This document shows, one piece after another, positions 1 to 8,152 of a stretch of DNA of 64,000 bases. Position 1 is the first letter of the stretch, and each line of letters starts with the position of its first letter. Position numbers and translations under genes: made by a program. The stretch is from Streptosporangium becharense. Its GTDB lineage: Bacteria > Actinomycetota > Actinomycetes > Streptosporangiales > Streptosporangiaceae. Below the pieces are notes generated by a model. The model was given only the letters and a program-made list of their open reading frames with translations, searched no databases and was not told where the DNA came from. The stretch is taken from the NCBI RefSeq assembly GCF_014204985.1, contig NZ_JACHMP010000001.1:6696001-6760000 (forward strand). Reading direction: 5' to 3'.

Positions 1-315
1 GCCACCCAGCGGCTGGAGGAGTTCTGGGAGCGCCCGCGCGAGTTCGACCCCGAGCGGTTCGCGCCGGAGAACGGGGAGCGCAGGCACCGGTACGCCTACT
101 TCCCCTTCGGCGGCGGCCCGCACAAATGCCTGGGCGAGCACCTGTTCCATGTCGAGACGCCGCTCGTGGTGGCGTCCATCCTCAGCCGCTTCCGCCTGTC
201 GGTGCGGACCCCGGGGCCGTTCAGCACCTCGTGGGCCGCCTCGCTGCGTCCCAGGCAGCGGGTCGAGCTGGGCCTGTCCTTCGCCGGCCGCGACCGGAGC
301 GGGGCTTGCCGATGA
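1..315 (+). CDS. Cytochrome P450, C-terminal part (5' end outside window)
   Basis: Only the last 104 residues are present; the reading frame is already open at base 1. The fragment holds the heme-binding loop F-G-G-G-P-H-K-C-L-G (cysteine thiolate ligand, residues about 37-46 of the fragment), preceded by the usual P-x-x-F-x-P-E-R-F segment. The stop overlaps the start of the next gene by 4 bp (ATGA), so it is translated with the two downstream terpene cyclases. From this context the likely job is oxidation of the terpene skeleton they make. The I-helix and ExxR motifs lie outside the window, so the CYP family cannot be assigned. Confidence 0.93.
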   Translation, partial: ATQRLEEFWERPREFDPERFAPENGERRHRYAYFPFGGGPHKCLGEHLFHVETPLVVASILSRFRLSVRTPGPFSTSWAASLRPRQRVELGLSFAGRDRSGACR

Positions 316-1193
316 CGACCCGGCCCCTTCCCGGCGGCCGGCCGACGGCCGCGGAGTGCGGGGCGATCTGCGCCGGAGCCGGGCGGGCCCAGCGGGACAT
401 GCGCGAATGGGCGGAGACCTACCCCGGCCTCTTCTCGGCCCGCCCCTTCGACGCCGCCCTGTACAGCACGCTCTCACTCGCCATGGCGTTCAGCGGACCC
501 TGGTTCACCGCCGGGCAACTGCGGATGGCGAACAAGACCTCCCTCTGGGCGTTCGGACTGGACTGGCTCGTCGACTACGCCGCCACCTCGCGGCAGGAGG
601 TCGGCGACATCGCCCGGCGATGCCTGGAGGTGGCCGCGGGCGGCCCGCCGTCACCCGGCGACGACCTCACCCGCATGCTCGCCGACATCCGGGACGAGCT
701 CTCCTGCTCACCCGCGTTCCCCGAACTCGGCCCGGTCTGGCGCGACGAGCTGCGGCGCATGCTGGACGGGATGCTCGTGGAGTGGGACTGGAGGAGCGAG
801 AAGGCCGCGCCGACGTTCGAGGAGTACCTCGGCAACGCCGACAACCTCGGTTTCTCCTTCGCGTTCACCGCCCACTGGATCCACGTCACGGGCCATGGCC
901 CGGTGACGGACGTCGAACGGATGCGTGAGGCGGGCCGGGCCGTGCAACGGGTCATCCGCCTCCTCAACGACCTGGGCACCTACGAGCGGGACGTCGTCTG
1001 GGGAGACCTCAACGTGCTCCTGCTCGGCGACGACCGCGCCGCGGTCGAGCGGCGGATAACCGAGCTGACGGCCCACGCCCGGGGACTGCTCGCCTCGCTG
1101 GACACCCATCCGGAACTGGCCGGTTACATGGAACGGCAGATGGACTTCTGCGCCGGGTTCTACCGGGTCGGTGACTACTGGGGGACGCTGTGA
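312..1193 (+). CDS. Class I terpene synthase (probable diterpene synthase)
   Basis: A 293-residue all-alpha protein of bacterial class I terpene synthase size. Class I enzymes ionise the diphosphate of a prenyl or copalyl-type substrate using Mg2+. The usual DDxxD is replaced by D84-W-L-V-D88 in the sequence F-G-L-D-W-L-V-D-Y. A recognisable NSE-type motif, N219-D-L-G-T-Y-E-R-D227, follows, with A-H-W-I upstream of it. Its start overlaps the P450 stop (ATGA) and its stop overlaps the next start (GTGA). Pairing with a class II cyclase suggests that it takes the bicyclic diphosphate made by that enzyme. Product identity cannot be read from sequence; a sesquiterpene synthase is a less likely alternative given the partner. 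Confidence 0.85.
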   Translation: MTTRPLPGGRPTAAECGAICAGAGRAQRDMREWAETYPGLFSARPFDAALYSTLSLAMAFSGPWFTAGQLRMANKTSLWAFGLDWLVDYAATSRQEVGDIARRCLEVAAGGPPSPGDDLTRMLADIRDELSCSPAFPELGPVWRDELRRMLDGMLVEWDWRSEKAAPTFEEYLGNADNLGFSFAFTAHWIHVTGHGPVTDVERMREAGRAVQRVIRLLNDLGTYERDVVWGDLNVLLLGDDRAAVERRITELTAHARGLLASLDTHPELAGYMERQMDFCAGFYRVGDYWGTL

Positions 1194-2908
1194 GGCCCGG
1201 CCTCCCGGCCGCCCGGCCGGCGTCCGGAGTCCCGGCGGACATCGACGTGGCCGACGCGGCACGGGAACTGGTCGCCGGGCTGTCGGCCACGCCGTGGGGC
1301 CGGGTGTCCGCCTCCCCCTACGAGACCGGCCGGGTGGTGAGCCTGGCGCCGTGGCTGGACGGTCACGCCGAGCGGGTCGACTTCCTGCTCACCACCCAGC
1401 GAGCGGACGGCTGCTGGGGTCCCCCCGAGGGCTACGGTCTCGTCCCGACCCTGAGCGCCGTCGAGGCGCTCCTGGCCGAGCGCCGGCGGGAGCACCCCTG
1501 CGTCGATCCCGATCTCCTGGCCAAGGTCGCCGGCCGCGGACTGGAGGTCGTGCGGGGCTGGTCGCTCGAGGGCGTGGGAGCCTGCCTGCCGGACATGCCG
1601 GCGATCGAACTGATCGTGCCGTCCCTGCTCTCTCTGATCGACGGCCACCTCGGCGGGGAACCGCCGGGCACGGTCGGCGGACTCCCCGGCGCTCCGGGGC
1701 CGTTGCCGGGTGTCGGCGGCGCCAAGCTGGCGAAGGTCAGGGAGCGGCTGGCGTCGGGTGCGCCGGTGCCCCAGAAACTGGTTCACGCGCTGGAGGTCGC
1801 GGACGGGGAGACGGTGGCCGCCGCCGGAGTCGTCCCCACACCGATGCCAGGCCGGATGGCGGCCGTCGGGGCCTCCCCCGGGGCGAGCGCCGCCTGGCTG
1901 GCCGCGCTGGGAGAGAGCGCGGTGCGGGGTGAGGATGCCTCTGACGGCTCGGCGGGGCCCGCCGGGGCGGGAGCGGCCGTGCGACGGTATCTGGAGGCGG
2001 TCGTATCCGCCTTCGGCGGGCCGGTGCCGTGCGCCGTCCCCATCACGGTGTTCGAGCGCGGCTGGGTGCTGAGCTGGCTGCTGCGCGCCGGAGTTCCGCT
2101 GGAGGTGCCGGCCGGACTGGTGACCGGCCTGCGTGAGGCGCTCGGTCCCGAGGGCACTCCCACCGGCCCCGGGCTGCCGCCGGACGCCGACACCACGTCC
2201 GTCGCCCTCCACGCGCTGGCGCTGCTGGGCGACCCCGTCGAGCCGTCCGGGCTGTGGCCCTACGAGACCGGTACCCACTTCTGCACCTGGCAGGGGGAGG
2301 AAGGCGCGTCCCCGACGGTCAACGCGCACGTGCTCGACGCCGTCGGAGAGTATCTGCGCCGCGGCGGGAACCCCGCTCCCCGCTACGCCGCCGTCGTGCC
2401 CAGGCTCTCCGCGTGGCTGCGCGCGCGGCAGGCCGCCGACGGAAGCTGGCTGGACCGCTGGCACGCCTCGCCGTACTACGCGACGGCGTGCTGCGCGCTC
2501 GCGCTGGAGGACTTCGGCGGTGCCGAGTCGAGGGCCGCGGTGCGCGGGGCCGCCCGCTGGGTGCTCGGCAGCCAGCGGGCGGACGGGTCGTGGGGGCGGT
2601 GGGAGGGAACGGCGGAGGAGACCGCGTACGCGTTGCAGACGCTGCTGCTGGCCGGTGACTCGCTGGGTGAGGAGCGGCGCGCGGCGGCCGTGCGCCGCGG
2701 ACACCGCTATCTCCTGGGGGCCGTCACCGAGGACGGCGGCCCCGTCGACGCCCCGCCGCTCTGGCACGACAAGGACCTCTACTGCCCGGAGACCGTCGTG
2801 CGGGCGGTCGTGCTGGGTGCCCTCCACCTCGCACGGCGGTATCCGCTCACCGAGTCCGCCGCGTCCGTGTCGTCGCCCGGTGGGTGCCCGCCTGCCACCC
2901 GACCATGA
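1190..2908 (+). CDS. Class II diterpene cyclase (copalyl diphosphate synthase-like)
   Basis: A 572-residue protein starting at a GTG that overlaps the terpene synthase stop by 4 bp. Class II cyclases protonate geranylgeranyl diphosphate to a bicyclic labdane diphosphate without losing the diphosphate. The acid motif appears as D332-A-D-T-T, a bacterial D-x-D-T variant of DxDD. Prenyltransferase/squalene-cyclase repeats are visible: Q-R-A-D-G-C-W-G near residue 65, then D-G-S-W-L-D-R-W-H-A-S-P-Y-Y and Q-R-A-D-G-S-W-G in the C-terminal third. No aspartate-rich class I motif is present, so the next step must come from the coupled class I enzyme. A hopene cyclase is unlikely because of the shorter length and the CPS-like D-R-W-H-x-S-P-Y-Y motif. 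Confidence 0.88.
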   Translation: MRPGLPAARPASGVPADIDVADAARELVAGLSATPWGRVSASPYETGRVVSLAPWLDGHAERVDFLLTTQRADGCWGPPEGYGLVPTLSAVEALLAERRREHPCVDPDLLAKVAGRGLEVVRGWSLEGVGACLPDMPAIELIVPSLLSLIDGHLGGEPPGTVGGLPGAPGPLPGVGGAKLAKVRERLASGAPVPQKLVHALEVADGETVAAAGVVPTPMPGRMAAVGASPGASAAWLAALGESAVRGEDASDGSAGPAGAGAAVRRYLEAVVSAFGGPVPCAVPITVFERGWVLSWLLRAGVPLEVPAGLVTGLREALGPEGTPTGPGLPPDADTTSVALHALALLGDPVEPSGLWPYETGTHFCTWQGEEGASPTVNAHVLDAVGEYLRRGGNPAPRYAAVVPRLSAWLRARQAADGSWLDRWHASPYYATACCALALEDFGGAESRAAVRGAARWVLGSQRADGSWGRWEGTAEETAYALQTLLLAGDSLGEERRAAAVRRGHRYLLGAVTEDGGPVDAPPLWHDKDLYCPETVVRAVVLGALHLARRYPLTESAASVSSPGGCPPATRP

Positions 2909-3122
2909 CGGAGAGTCGCTAGAAACGTTCCAAAAATGTCCAAAAAAGGACATAGGTACTATGTAACCAATGTCGCCTTGAGCCTATTTGTGGACATTGC
3001 TAAGGTTCACCGGGTGTGATGCGGGATGCCGCCGCCCAATGCGATGGGGCGTTGAGTCATTCGTATGTTGGTCGCCGTTAAGCGCGTCCCGCGTTTATTT
3101 TACTTTCGTCAGGATGGATGCT
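2909..3122 (+). promoter_or_regulatory. AT-rich intergenic region with palindromes ahead of conservon
   Basis: A 214-bp gap far richer in A/T than its surroundings. It holds a perfect 16-bp inverted repeat TGTCC-AAAAAA-GGACA (2937-2952) and a second half-site GGACATT at 2992-2998. It lies just after the cyclase stop and before cvnA, so it could be an operator for the conservon or a rho-independent-like end of the terpene operon. The run of A inside the loop argues more for a protein-binding site than a terminator. No regulator can be named. Confidence 0.5.
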
Positions 3123-5558
3123 ATGCGCGCGCGCAACGAGCGATTGCGGGCCAAGGTGACGGCACTGCTGGTGTCGTTGATCGCGCTCTGGGCGTTCACC
3201 GCATGGGTTACGGTCCGTGACGGTCTGAACATGCTGGGCGTGACGACCCTCAACGCCAATGTGGCCGACCCGAGCGAGCGGCTCATCGTCGAGTTGCAGG
3301 CCGAACGCCGGCTCAGCATGATCGCGCTGGGCAGACCGGGAACGGAGCGCCGGCGGCACGAGGCGCTGGCCGCCCAGCGCAAGCGCACCGACGAGAGCGG
3401 CGCGGACTTCCGGGAGCTCACCGCCGGCAGCGGCGTGGAACTGCTGGGAAGCGCGCCGCTGAAGCGCCGCATCGCGGAGACCGTCCGGCTGCTGGACTCG
3501 CTGGCCGCCACGCGCAAGGCGATCGACAGCGGACAGGCGGAGCGGGCCCAGGCCGCCACGGCGTTCACCGAGATCCTCGGCGCCGTCTTCCGCGTCTACG
3601 ACTCGATGGCCACCCTGGACGACGAGGAGATCGCCAAGGACACCCGGACGCTCATCACGATGAACCGGGCCCGCGACCTGTTGTCGCAGGAGGACGCGCT
3701 GGTGATCGGTGCCCTGACGGCGGGCCGGCTGACCGCCGGTGAGCGTGTCCAGCTCGCGGAGATCAGCGGCACTCGGCGGTTCCTGCTCGACCAGGCGGTG
3801 TTGGACCTGCCCGCCGCCGACCGGGACGCCTACCGGAAACTGGCCGGCACCGAGCAGTTCACCCAGCTGCACGCCATGGAGTCGCTACTGATCGACGACG
3901 CGAACGCGGTGCTGACCGGCCTGGTCGACGCCCGGCGCTGGAGCGCCGCCGCGCAACCGGCGCATGCCGAGCTGGCGAAGGTCGTGCTCACCGCCGGCAG
4001 CGGCGTGGTCGAGCGGTCCGGCCCGGTGGCCACCGGCGTCATCGTGCGGCTCGCCCTCGCCGGTGGCCTGGGCCTGCTGGCCGTCATCGCCTCCGTCGTC
4101 CTGTCCATCACCACGGCCCGAGCACTGGTCCGGCAGCTGGAGAAGCTCCGCGTGGCGGCCTGGGAGCTGGCCAACGAACGGCTGCCCTCGGTGGTCGAGC
4201 GGATCGGTCACGGGGAGACGGTCGACGTCGCCGCGGAGGCGCCGCCGCTCAAGTTCGGCGACGACCAGATCGGCCAGGTCGGCCAGGCGTTCAACGCCGT
4301 GCAGCGGACCGCCGTCAAGGTCGCGGCGGAGCAGGCCCAGCTGCGGCGCGACATCGCCGACATCCTGCGCAACCTGGCCCGTCGCACCCAGTCGCTCGTG
4401 CACCGCCAGCTGAGCGTGCTCGACGTCATGGAGCGGCGCGAGAACGATCCGCAGGAGCTGCGCGACCTGTTCCGGCTCGACCACCTGGCCACCCGCATGC
4501 GCCGCTACGCGGAGAACCTGCTCGTGCTGTCCGGCGCGTCACCGGGCCGCACCTGGCGCGAGGCCGTCCCGATGATCGACGTGGTCCGCGGCTCCCTCGC
4601 CGAGATCGAGGACTACACCCGCATCGACGTGATGCCGCTGGGAGACGTCTCGCTGGACGGCCGGGCGGTCAGCGACGTCATCCACCTGATCGCCGAGCTG
4701 GTCGAGAACGCCGCGTCCTTCTCACCCCCCTACACCACGGTGCAGGTCAGCGGTCGCACGGTGGCCCACGGCTACGCACTGGAGATCGAGGACCGGGGCC
4801 TGGGCATGAGCGCGGCGGACATCGCCGCGACCAACGAGCGGATCGCCGACCCGCCCGAGCTGAAACTGTCCGGCAACGCCCGCCTCGGCCTGTACGTCGT
4901 CAGCCGCCTGGCCGAGCGGCACGACATCCGGGTGACCTTCAAGGCGTCCCCGTACGGCGGCACGACCGTCGTCGTCCTCATCCCGAAGGAACTGGTCACC
5001 GAAGAGGAGGAGGGCGGCCACCACGCCGGGGTCGGCGTGCCGCAGGCCCGCACGGCGGGCGCCGGAGAGATGAACGGCACCACGGCCGCGGTCGCCGCCG
5101 TGCGCAACCGGGTCGGTGAGCCGTCGGCGTTCACCGACACGATCGCCCCGGCCGAGGAGAACGGCGTGGAGGAGCCGGACACCGGGTACTCCGACGGCGC
5201 CGGGTACTCCGGAGGTCCGGGCCGCGCCGCGTCCCCCGGCCGGACCGGCGGCCCCTCGAAGAAACCGGCGCGAGCGGTGAACGGGACGACGATTCCCCCC
5301 GTGCTGCCTCCCCCCGACAGCACGCACACCCCCGGCGGCCTGCCGCGGCGGGTCCCGCAGACCCACCTGGCCGCCCCCCTGCAGGAGGCCGACCCCGCCC
5401 CCGTGCCGCCCCCGCCGGCCGACGACGACGAGCGCTCGCCGGAGCAGGTCCGCGCCGCCATGGCGTCCTTCCAGAGCGGCACGCGCCGAGGCCGCGACGA
5501 CGCGGCGCGGTTGCTGACCGGAGGCGCCACCGCGGACGAGGACGGACCCGCCGTGTGA
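3123..5558 (+). CDS. cvnA: Conservon sensor, nitrate/sulfonate-sensing-type histidine kinase-like ATPase
   Basis: An 811-residue CvnA-type membrane sensor. A hydrophobic segment at about residues 11-28 and a second one near 305-330 bracket an extracytoplasmic helical sensor region. A HAMP-like stretch, a helical region with D-H-L-A-T-R, and a HATPase_c domain follow; its N box (E-L-V-E-N-A-A-S-F-S-P-P) is near residue 530 and its G box is D-R-G-L-G-M. The last 170 or so residues are Pro/Gly-rich and probably disordered. ATG 3123 was chosen because AGGA sits 8 nt upstream; ATG 3114 is the alternative. It heads the cvnABCD operon. CvnA proteins act as receptor-like ATPases with CvnB-D at the membrane; whether this one autophosphorylates is unknown. 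Confidence 0.9.
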   Translation: MRARNERLRAKVTALLVSLIALWAFTAWVTVRDGLNMLGVTTLNANVADPSERLIVELQAERRLSMIALGRPGTERRRHEALAAQRKRTDESGADFRELTAGSGVELLGSAPLKRRIAETVRLLDSLAATRKAIDSGQAERAQAATAFTEILGAVFRVYDSMATLDDEEIAKDTRTLITMNRARDLLSQEDALVIGALTAGRLTAGERVQLAEISGTRRFLLDQAVLDLPAADRDAYRKLAGTEQFTQLHAMESLLIDDANAVLTGLVDARRWSAAAQPAHAELAKVVLTAGSGVVERSGPVATGVIVRLALAGGLGLLAVIASVVLSITTARALVRQLEKLRVAAWELANERLPSVVERIGHGETVDVAAEAPPLKFGDDQIGQVGQAFNAVQRTAVKVAAEQAQLRRDIADILRNLARRTQSLVHRQLSVLDVMERRENDPQELRDLFRLDHLATRMRRYAENLLVLSGASPGRTWREAVPMIDVVRGSLAEIEDYTRIDVMPLGDVSLDGRAVSDVIHLIAELVENAASFSPPYTTVQVSGRTVAHGYALEIEDRGLGMSAADIAATNERIADPPELKLSGNARLGLYVVSRLAERHDIRVTFKASPYGGTTVVVLIPKELVTEEEEGGHHAGVGVPQARTAGAGEMNGTTAAVAAVRNRVGEPSAFTDTIAPAEENGVEEPDTGYSDGAGYSGGPGRAASPGRTGGPSKKPARAVNGTTIPPVLPPPDSTHTPGGLPRRVPQTHLAAPLQEADPAPVPPPPADDDERSPEQVRAAMASFQSGTRRGRDDAARLLTGGATADEDGPAV

Positions 5559-5654
5559 CCACAGTGACGATCGCGATTCGCGCGTGCCGACCGCCGGCGC
5601 CGACGATCCGCCAGACTCCGCCGCCGGACGTCTGCGGGTAAAGGAGGACAACGA

Positions 5655-6086
5655 GTGGTGCAGGGAACAGGATCTTTCACCGACCTGGCCTGGTTGCTGG
5701 ACGACCTGGTCAAGCGCGTGGACGACGCTCATCACGGGGTCGTCTTCTCCACCGACGGCCTGTTGCTGGCCGCGTCGGCGGACTTCTCCCCGGCCGACGC
5801 CGAGCACCTGGCCGCCGTGGGATCGGCGGTCCAGAGCCTGGGACGCGGGGTCAGCGAGCGTGTCGGCGGCGGTCCCGTGCGCCAGACCATCATCGAGATG
5901 CGGGCGGCCTACCTGATCGTCACCGCCGCCGGGCAGAACGCCTGCCTGGCGGTGCTCTGCGGCACCGAGGCCGACGTGGGCCTGGTGGCCTACGAGATGG
6001 CCATGCTCGTCACCCGCGTCGGCCAGTACCTCACCGCGCCGACCCGGACGGCCGAGTCCTCCCTCGGGGACGACGCCACGCGATGA
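5655..6086 (+). CDS. cvnB: Roadblock/LC7 domain protein of conservon
   Basis: A 143-residue Roadblock/LC7-family protein, with the typical start L-A-W-L-L-D-D-L and the core G-V-V-F-S-T-D-G-L-L-L-A-A-S. In conservons and in the related MglA/MglB pair, roadblock proteins bind the small GTPase and modulate its cycle, so the partner here should be CvnD. A strong AAGGAGG lies 9 nt before the GTG start. The stop overlaps cvnC by 4 bp (ATGA). The 96-bp gap after cvnA contains no other gene. Confidence 0.93.
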   Translation: MVQGTGSFTDLAWLLDDLVKRVDDAHHGVVFSTDGLLLAASADFSPADAEHLAAVGSAVQSLGRGVSERVGGGPVRQTIIEMRAAYLIVTAAGQNACLAVLCGTEADVGLVAYEMAMLVTRVGQYLTAPTRTAESSLGDDATR

Positions 6087-6469
6087 GCCGGTCCGAGGAG
6101 CAGCCAGAGGCGCAGTGGGTCGGGGACGAGGCGGGACCGATCGTCCGGCCGTACATCCTCACGCGGGGCAGGACCGAACCGAGCCTCGGCAGGTTCGACC
6201 TCATCACCCTCGCGGTCGCCATCCGTCCCGTCTCGCCCCGTGAACCCGGCATGGACCCGGAGTGTCTCGCCATCGTCCGGTTCTGCCGCCAGGCCCAGTC
6301 CGTCGCGGAGATCGCCGCCCACCTCAACCTTCCCGCGGGCACCGTCCGTGTCCTGCTCGGCGACCTGCTCGACCAGGGGTACATCGCACTGCAAGAACCT
6401 CACTCGGAGACGGACATGCATGATGAGAGGCTGTACAGGGCGGTGCTGGATGGACTCCGTGCGCTCTGA
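6083..6469 (+). CDS. cvnC: DUF742 protein of conservon
   Basis: A 128-residue DUF742 (CvnC) protein. The family signature V-R-P-Y-I-L-T-R-G-R-T is visible near residues 26-36, followed by a winged-helix-like part (V-A-E-I-A-A-H-L-N-L-P-A-G-T-V-R-V-L). It could bind DNA or bridge conservon partners; the role is not established for the family. It overlaps cvnB by 4 bp at its start and cvnD by 20 bp at its end, so all of cvnB-D are translationally coupled. Confidence 0.92.
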   Translation: MSRSEEQPEAQWVGDEAGPIVRPYILTRGRTEPSLGRFDLITLAVAIRPVSPREPGMDPECLAIVRFCRQAQSVAEIAAHLNLPAGTVRVLLGDLLDQGYIALQEPHSETDMHDERLYRAVLDGLRAL

Positions 6470-7097
6470 CCGTGACCCGGACCCGGTGCGCTCCGGCCGC
6501 GACGCCGGGCGGGTGAAACTCCCCACGGCGGTCAAGATCCTGGTCGCCGGCGGGTTCGGGGCGGGGAAGACCACACTGGTCGGCGCGGTCTCCGAGATCG
6601 AGCCGCTGCGCACCGAGGAGACCCTGAGCGACCGCGGCATCGGGGTCGACGACCTGTCCGGGGTGGAGACCAAGCAGACCACCACGGTCGCCATGGACTT
6701 CGGCCGCATCACCATCGGTGACGCCTACCGGCTCTACCTGTTCGGCACCCCGGGGCAGGAGCGCTTCTGGTTCCTCTGGGACGAGCTGGCCCTGGGTGCG
6801 CTGGGGGCGGTGGTCCTGGCCGACACCCGCAGGCTGGCCGACTGCTTCCCCTCCCTCGACTACTTCGAGCGGCGTGAGACGCCGTTCGTCGTCGCCGTCA
6901 ACTGCTTCGAGGGGGCCCGCCGCTACGACCTCGACGAGGTCAGGCTCGGCCTGACCCTCCACCCGGACGTCCCGATCATCCTGTGCGACGCCCGGAAACG
7001 GGAGTCGGGCAAGGAGGTGCTGATCACCCTCGTGGAGCACGCGATGCGGATGCGCCTGGGTGCGGAACCGCCACGGGAGCCGGCCCCGGCCCGCTGA
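6450..7097 (+). CDS. cvnD: Small GTP/ATP-binding protein of conservon
   Basis: A 215-residue Ras-like GTPase of the CvnD type. Readable motifs are the P-loop G-G-F-G-A-G-K-T-T (residues about 33-41), the switch II region F-G-T-P-G-Q-E-R-F-W, and a degenerate G4 element V-N-C-F-E in place of NKxD, as is usual in this family. ATG 6450 lies inside the end of cvnC; a GTG at 6459 is also possible. It should act with CvnB (roadblock) at the membrane sensor CvnA. Conservons are often linked to P450 genes, and the preceding operon does contain one. Confidence 0.92.
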   Translation: MDSVRSDRDPDPVRSGRDAGRVKLPTAVKILVAGGFGAGKTTLVGAVSEIEPLRTEETLSDRGIGVDDLSGVETKQTTTVAMDFGRITIGDAYRLYLFGTPGQERFWFLWDELALGALGAVVLADTRRLADCFPSLDYFERRETPFVVAVNCFEGARRYDLDEVRLGLTLHPDVPIILCDARKRESGKEVLITLVEHAMRMRLGAEPPREPAPAR

Positions 7098-7202
7098 CCC
7101 GGTGGCCGGGGCGCCGGGCCAGCGGGCCGGGGCCGCGCCTCTGCGGCCCGCCGGCGGGATGGGGCCGACGGCCGAGAAGCGGAACATGCGAGGCTGGTCG
7201 GC

Positions 7203-7979
7203 ATGAAACGCCTCTCCGAAGTCGACCTGTCCGGGAAGCTCCCCAAGAAGGAGGCCGCCGAACGCCTCGACGCCGCGCTCGAACGCCTGCTCCGCCTGCG
7301 GCTCATCCTGGGCGGCCAGATCGGTGACAAGCGCATCGGCCCGCCGCTGTGCGTGGTCTTCGAGGGATGGGACGCCTCCGGCAAGGGAGGGGCCATCAAG
7401 CGCCTGGTGCGTCCGCTCGACCCACGCCACGTGCGCGTCGCCCAGTTCTCCGCGCCGACGTACGACGAGAAACGCCACCACTTCCTGTGGCGGTTCTGGC
7501 CGGCGCTGCCCGGCTGGGGCGGCATGGCCGTGTTCGACCGGTCCTGGTACGGGCGGGTGCTGGTGGAGCGGGTCGAGGGTTTCGCCACCCCGGAACAGTG
7601 GTCCCGCGCGTACGAGGAGATCGTGGAGTTCGAGCGGACCCTCGTCGCCGAGGGCATGATCATGGTCAAGTTCTGGCTGCACGTGTCCGACGCCGAGCAG
7701 CTGCGCCGTTTCCAGGACCGGGCCACCGACCCGCTGCGGACCTGGAAACTCACCGACGAGGACTGGCGCAACAGGGCCAAGCGTCCGGAGTACGAGGCCG
7801 CGGTGGAGGACATGCTCGCCCGCACCGACCATCCGAAGGCCCCGTGGCACGTGGTCCCCGGCGATGACAAGCGCCTGGCCCGGGTCATGGTGGTGGAGAC
7901 GGTCTGCGCCGCCGTCGAGGCCGAGCTCACCGCCCGCGGCCACACGCTGGACGTCCCGTCCCCGCAGCTGGACGACTGA
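7203..7979 (+). CDS. Polyphosphate kinase 2 family protein
   Basis: A 258-residue PPK2-family enzyme. PPK2 proteins transfer phosphate between polyphosphate and nucleotides (AMP, ADP or GDP). The Walker A motif E-G-W-D-A-S-G-K-G-G is at residues 54-63 and the Walker B/lid motif V-F-D-R-S-W-Y-G-R is near 109. The later W-K-L-T-x-x-D-W and R-x-x-Y sequences are typical of class I or III members; which nucleotide is preferred cannot be decided here. ATG 7203 has a weak GAGG about 9 nt upstream. The 105-bp gap to cvnD is extremely GC-rich and can form hairpins that may end the conservon transcript. Confidence 0.9.
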   Translation: MKRLSEVDLSGKLPKKEAAERLDAALERLLRLRLILGGQIGDKRIGPPLCVVFEGWDASGKGGAIKRLVRPLDPRHVRVAQFSAPTYDEKRHHFLWRFWPALPGWGGMAVFDRSWYGRVLVERVEGFATPEQWSRAYEEIVEFERTLVAEGMIMVKFWLHVSDAEQLRRFQDRATDPLRTWKLTDEDWRNRAKRPEYEAAVEDMLARTDHPKAPWHVVPGDDKRLARVMVVETVCAAVEAELTARGHTLDVPSPQLDD

Positions 7980-8009
7980 ACCCGGCGCCGGCGCGCTCGC
8001 CGACCCGGC

Positions 8010-8085
8010 GGGGAGGCGGCGGCACGCGGGCCGGGGAGCCACTGGGAGGCGGCGGCGCGGGCCGGGGACCGGCGGGGAGGCGCGC
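8010..8085 (+). repeat. Imperfect GC-rich direct repeats between ppk2 and the PAP2 gene
   Basis: Three imperfect copies of a unit beginning G-G-G-A-G-G-C-G and containing G-G-G-C-C-G-G-G-G-A-C/G lie in the 173-bp intergenic region. Nothing suggests coding. They could be simple slippage products. Confidence 0.4.
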
Positions 8086-8152
8086 CGCAGGGCCGGGCAG
8101 GCGACAGAATGAGGGGTTGTCCGTTCGCTCGTCTTTTCAGGAGGGTGCGCGC

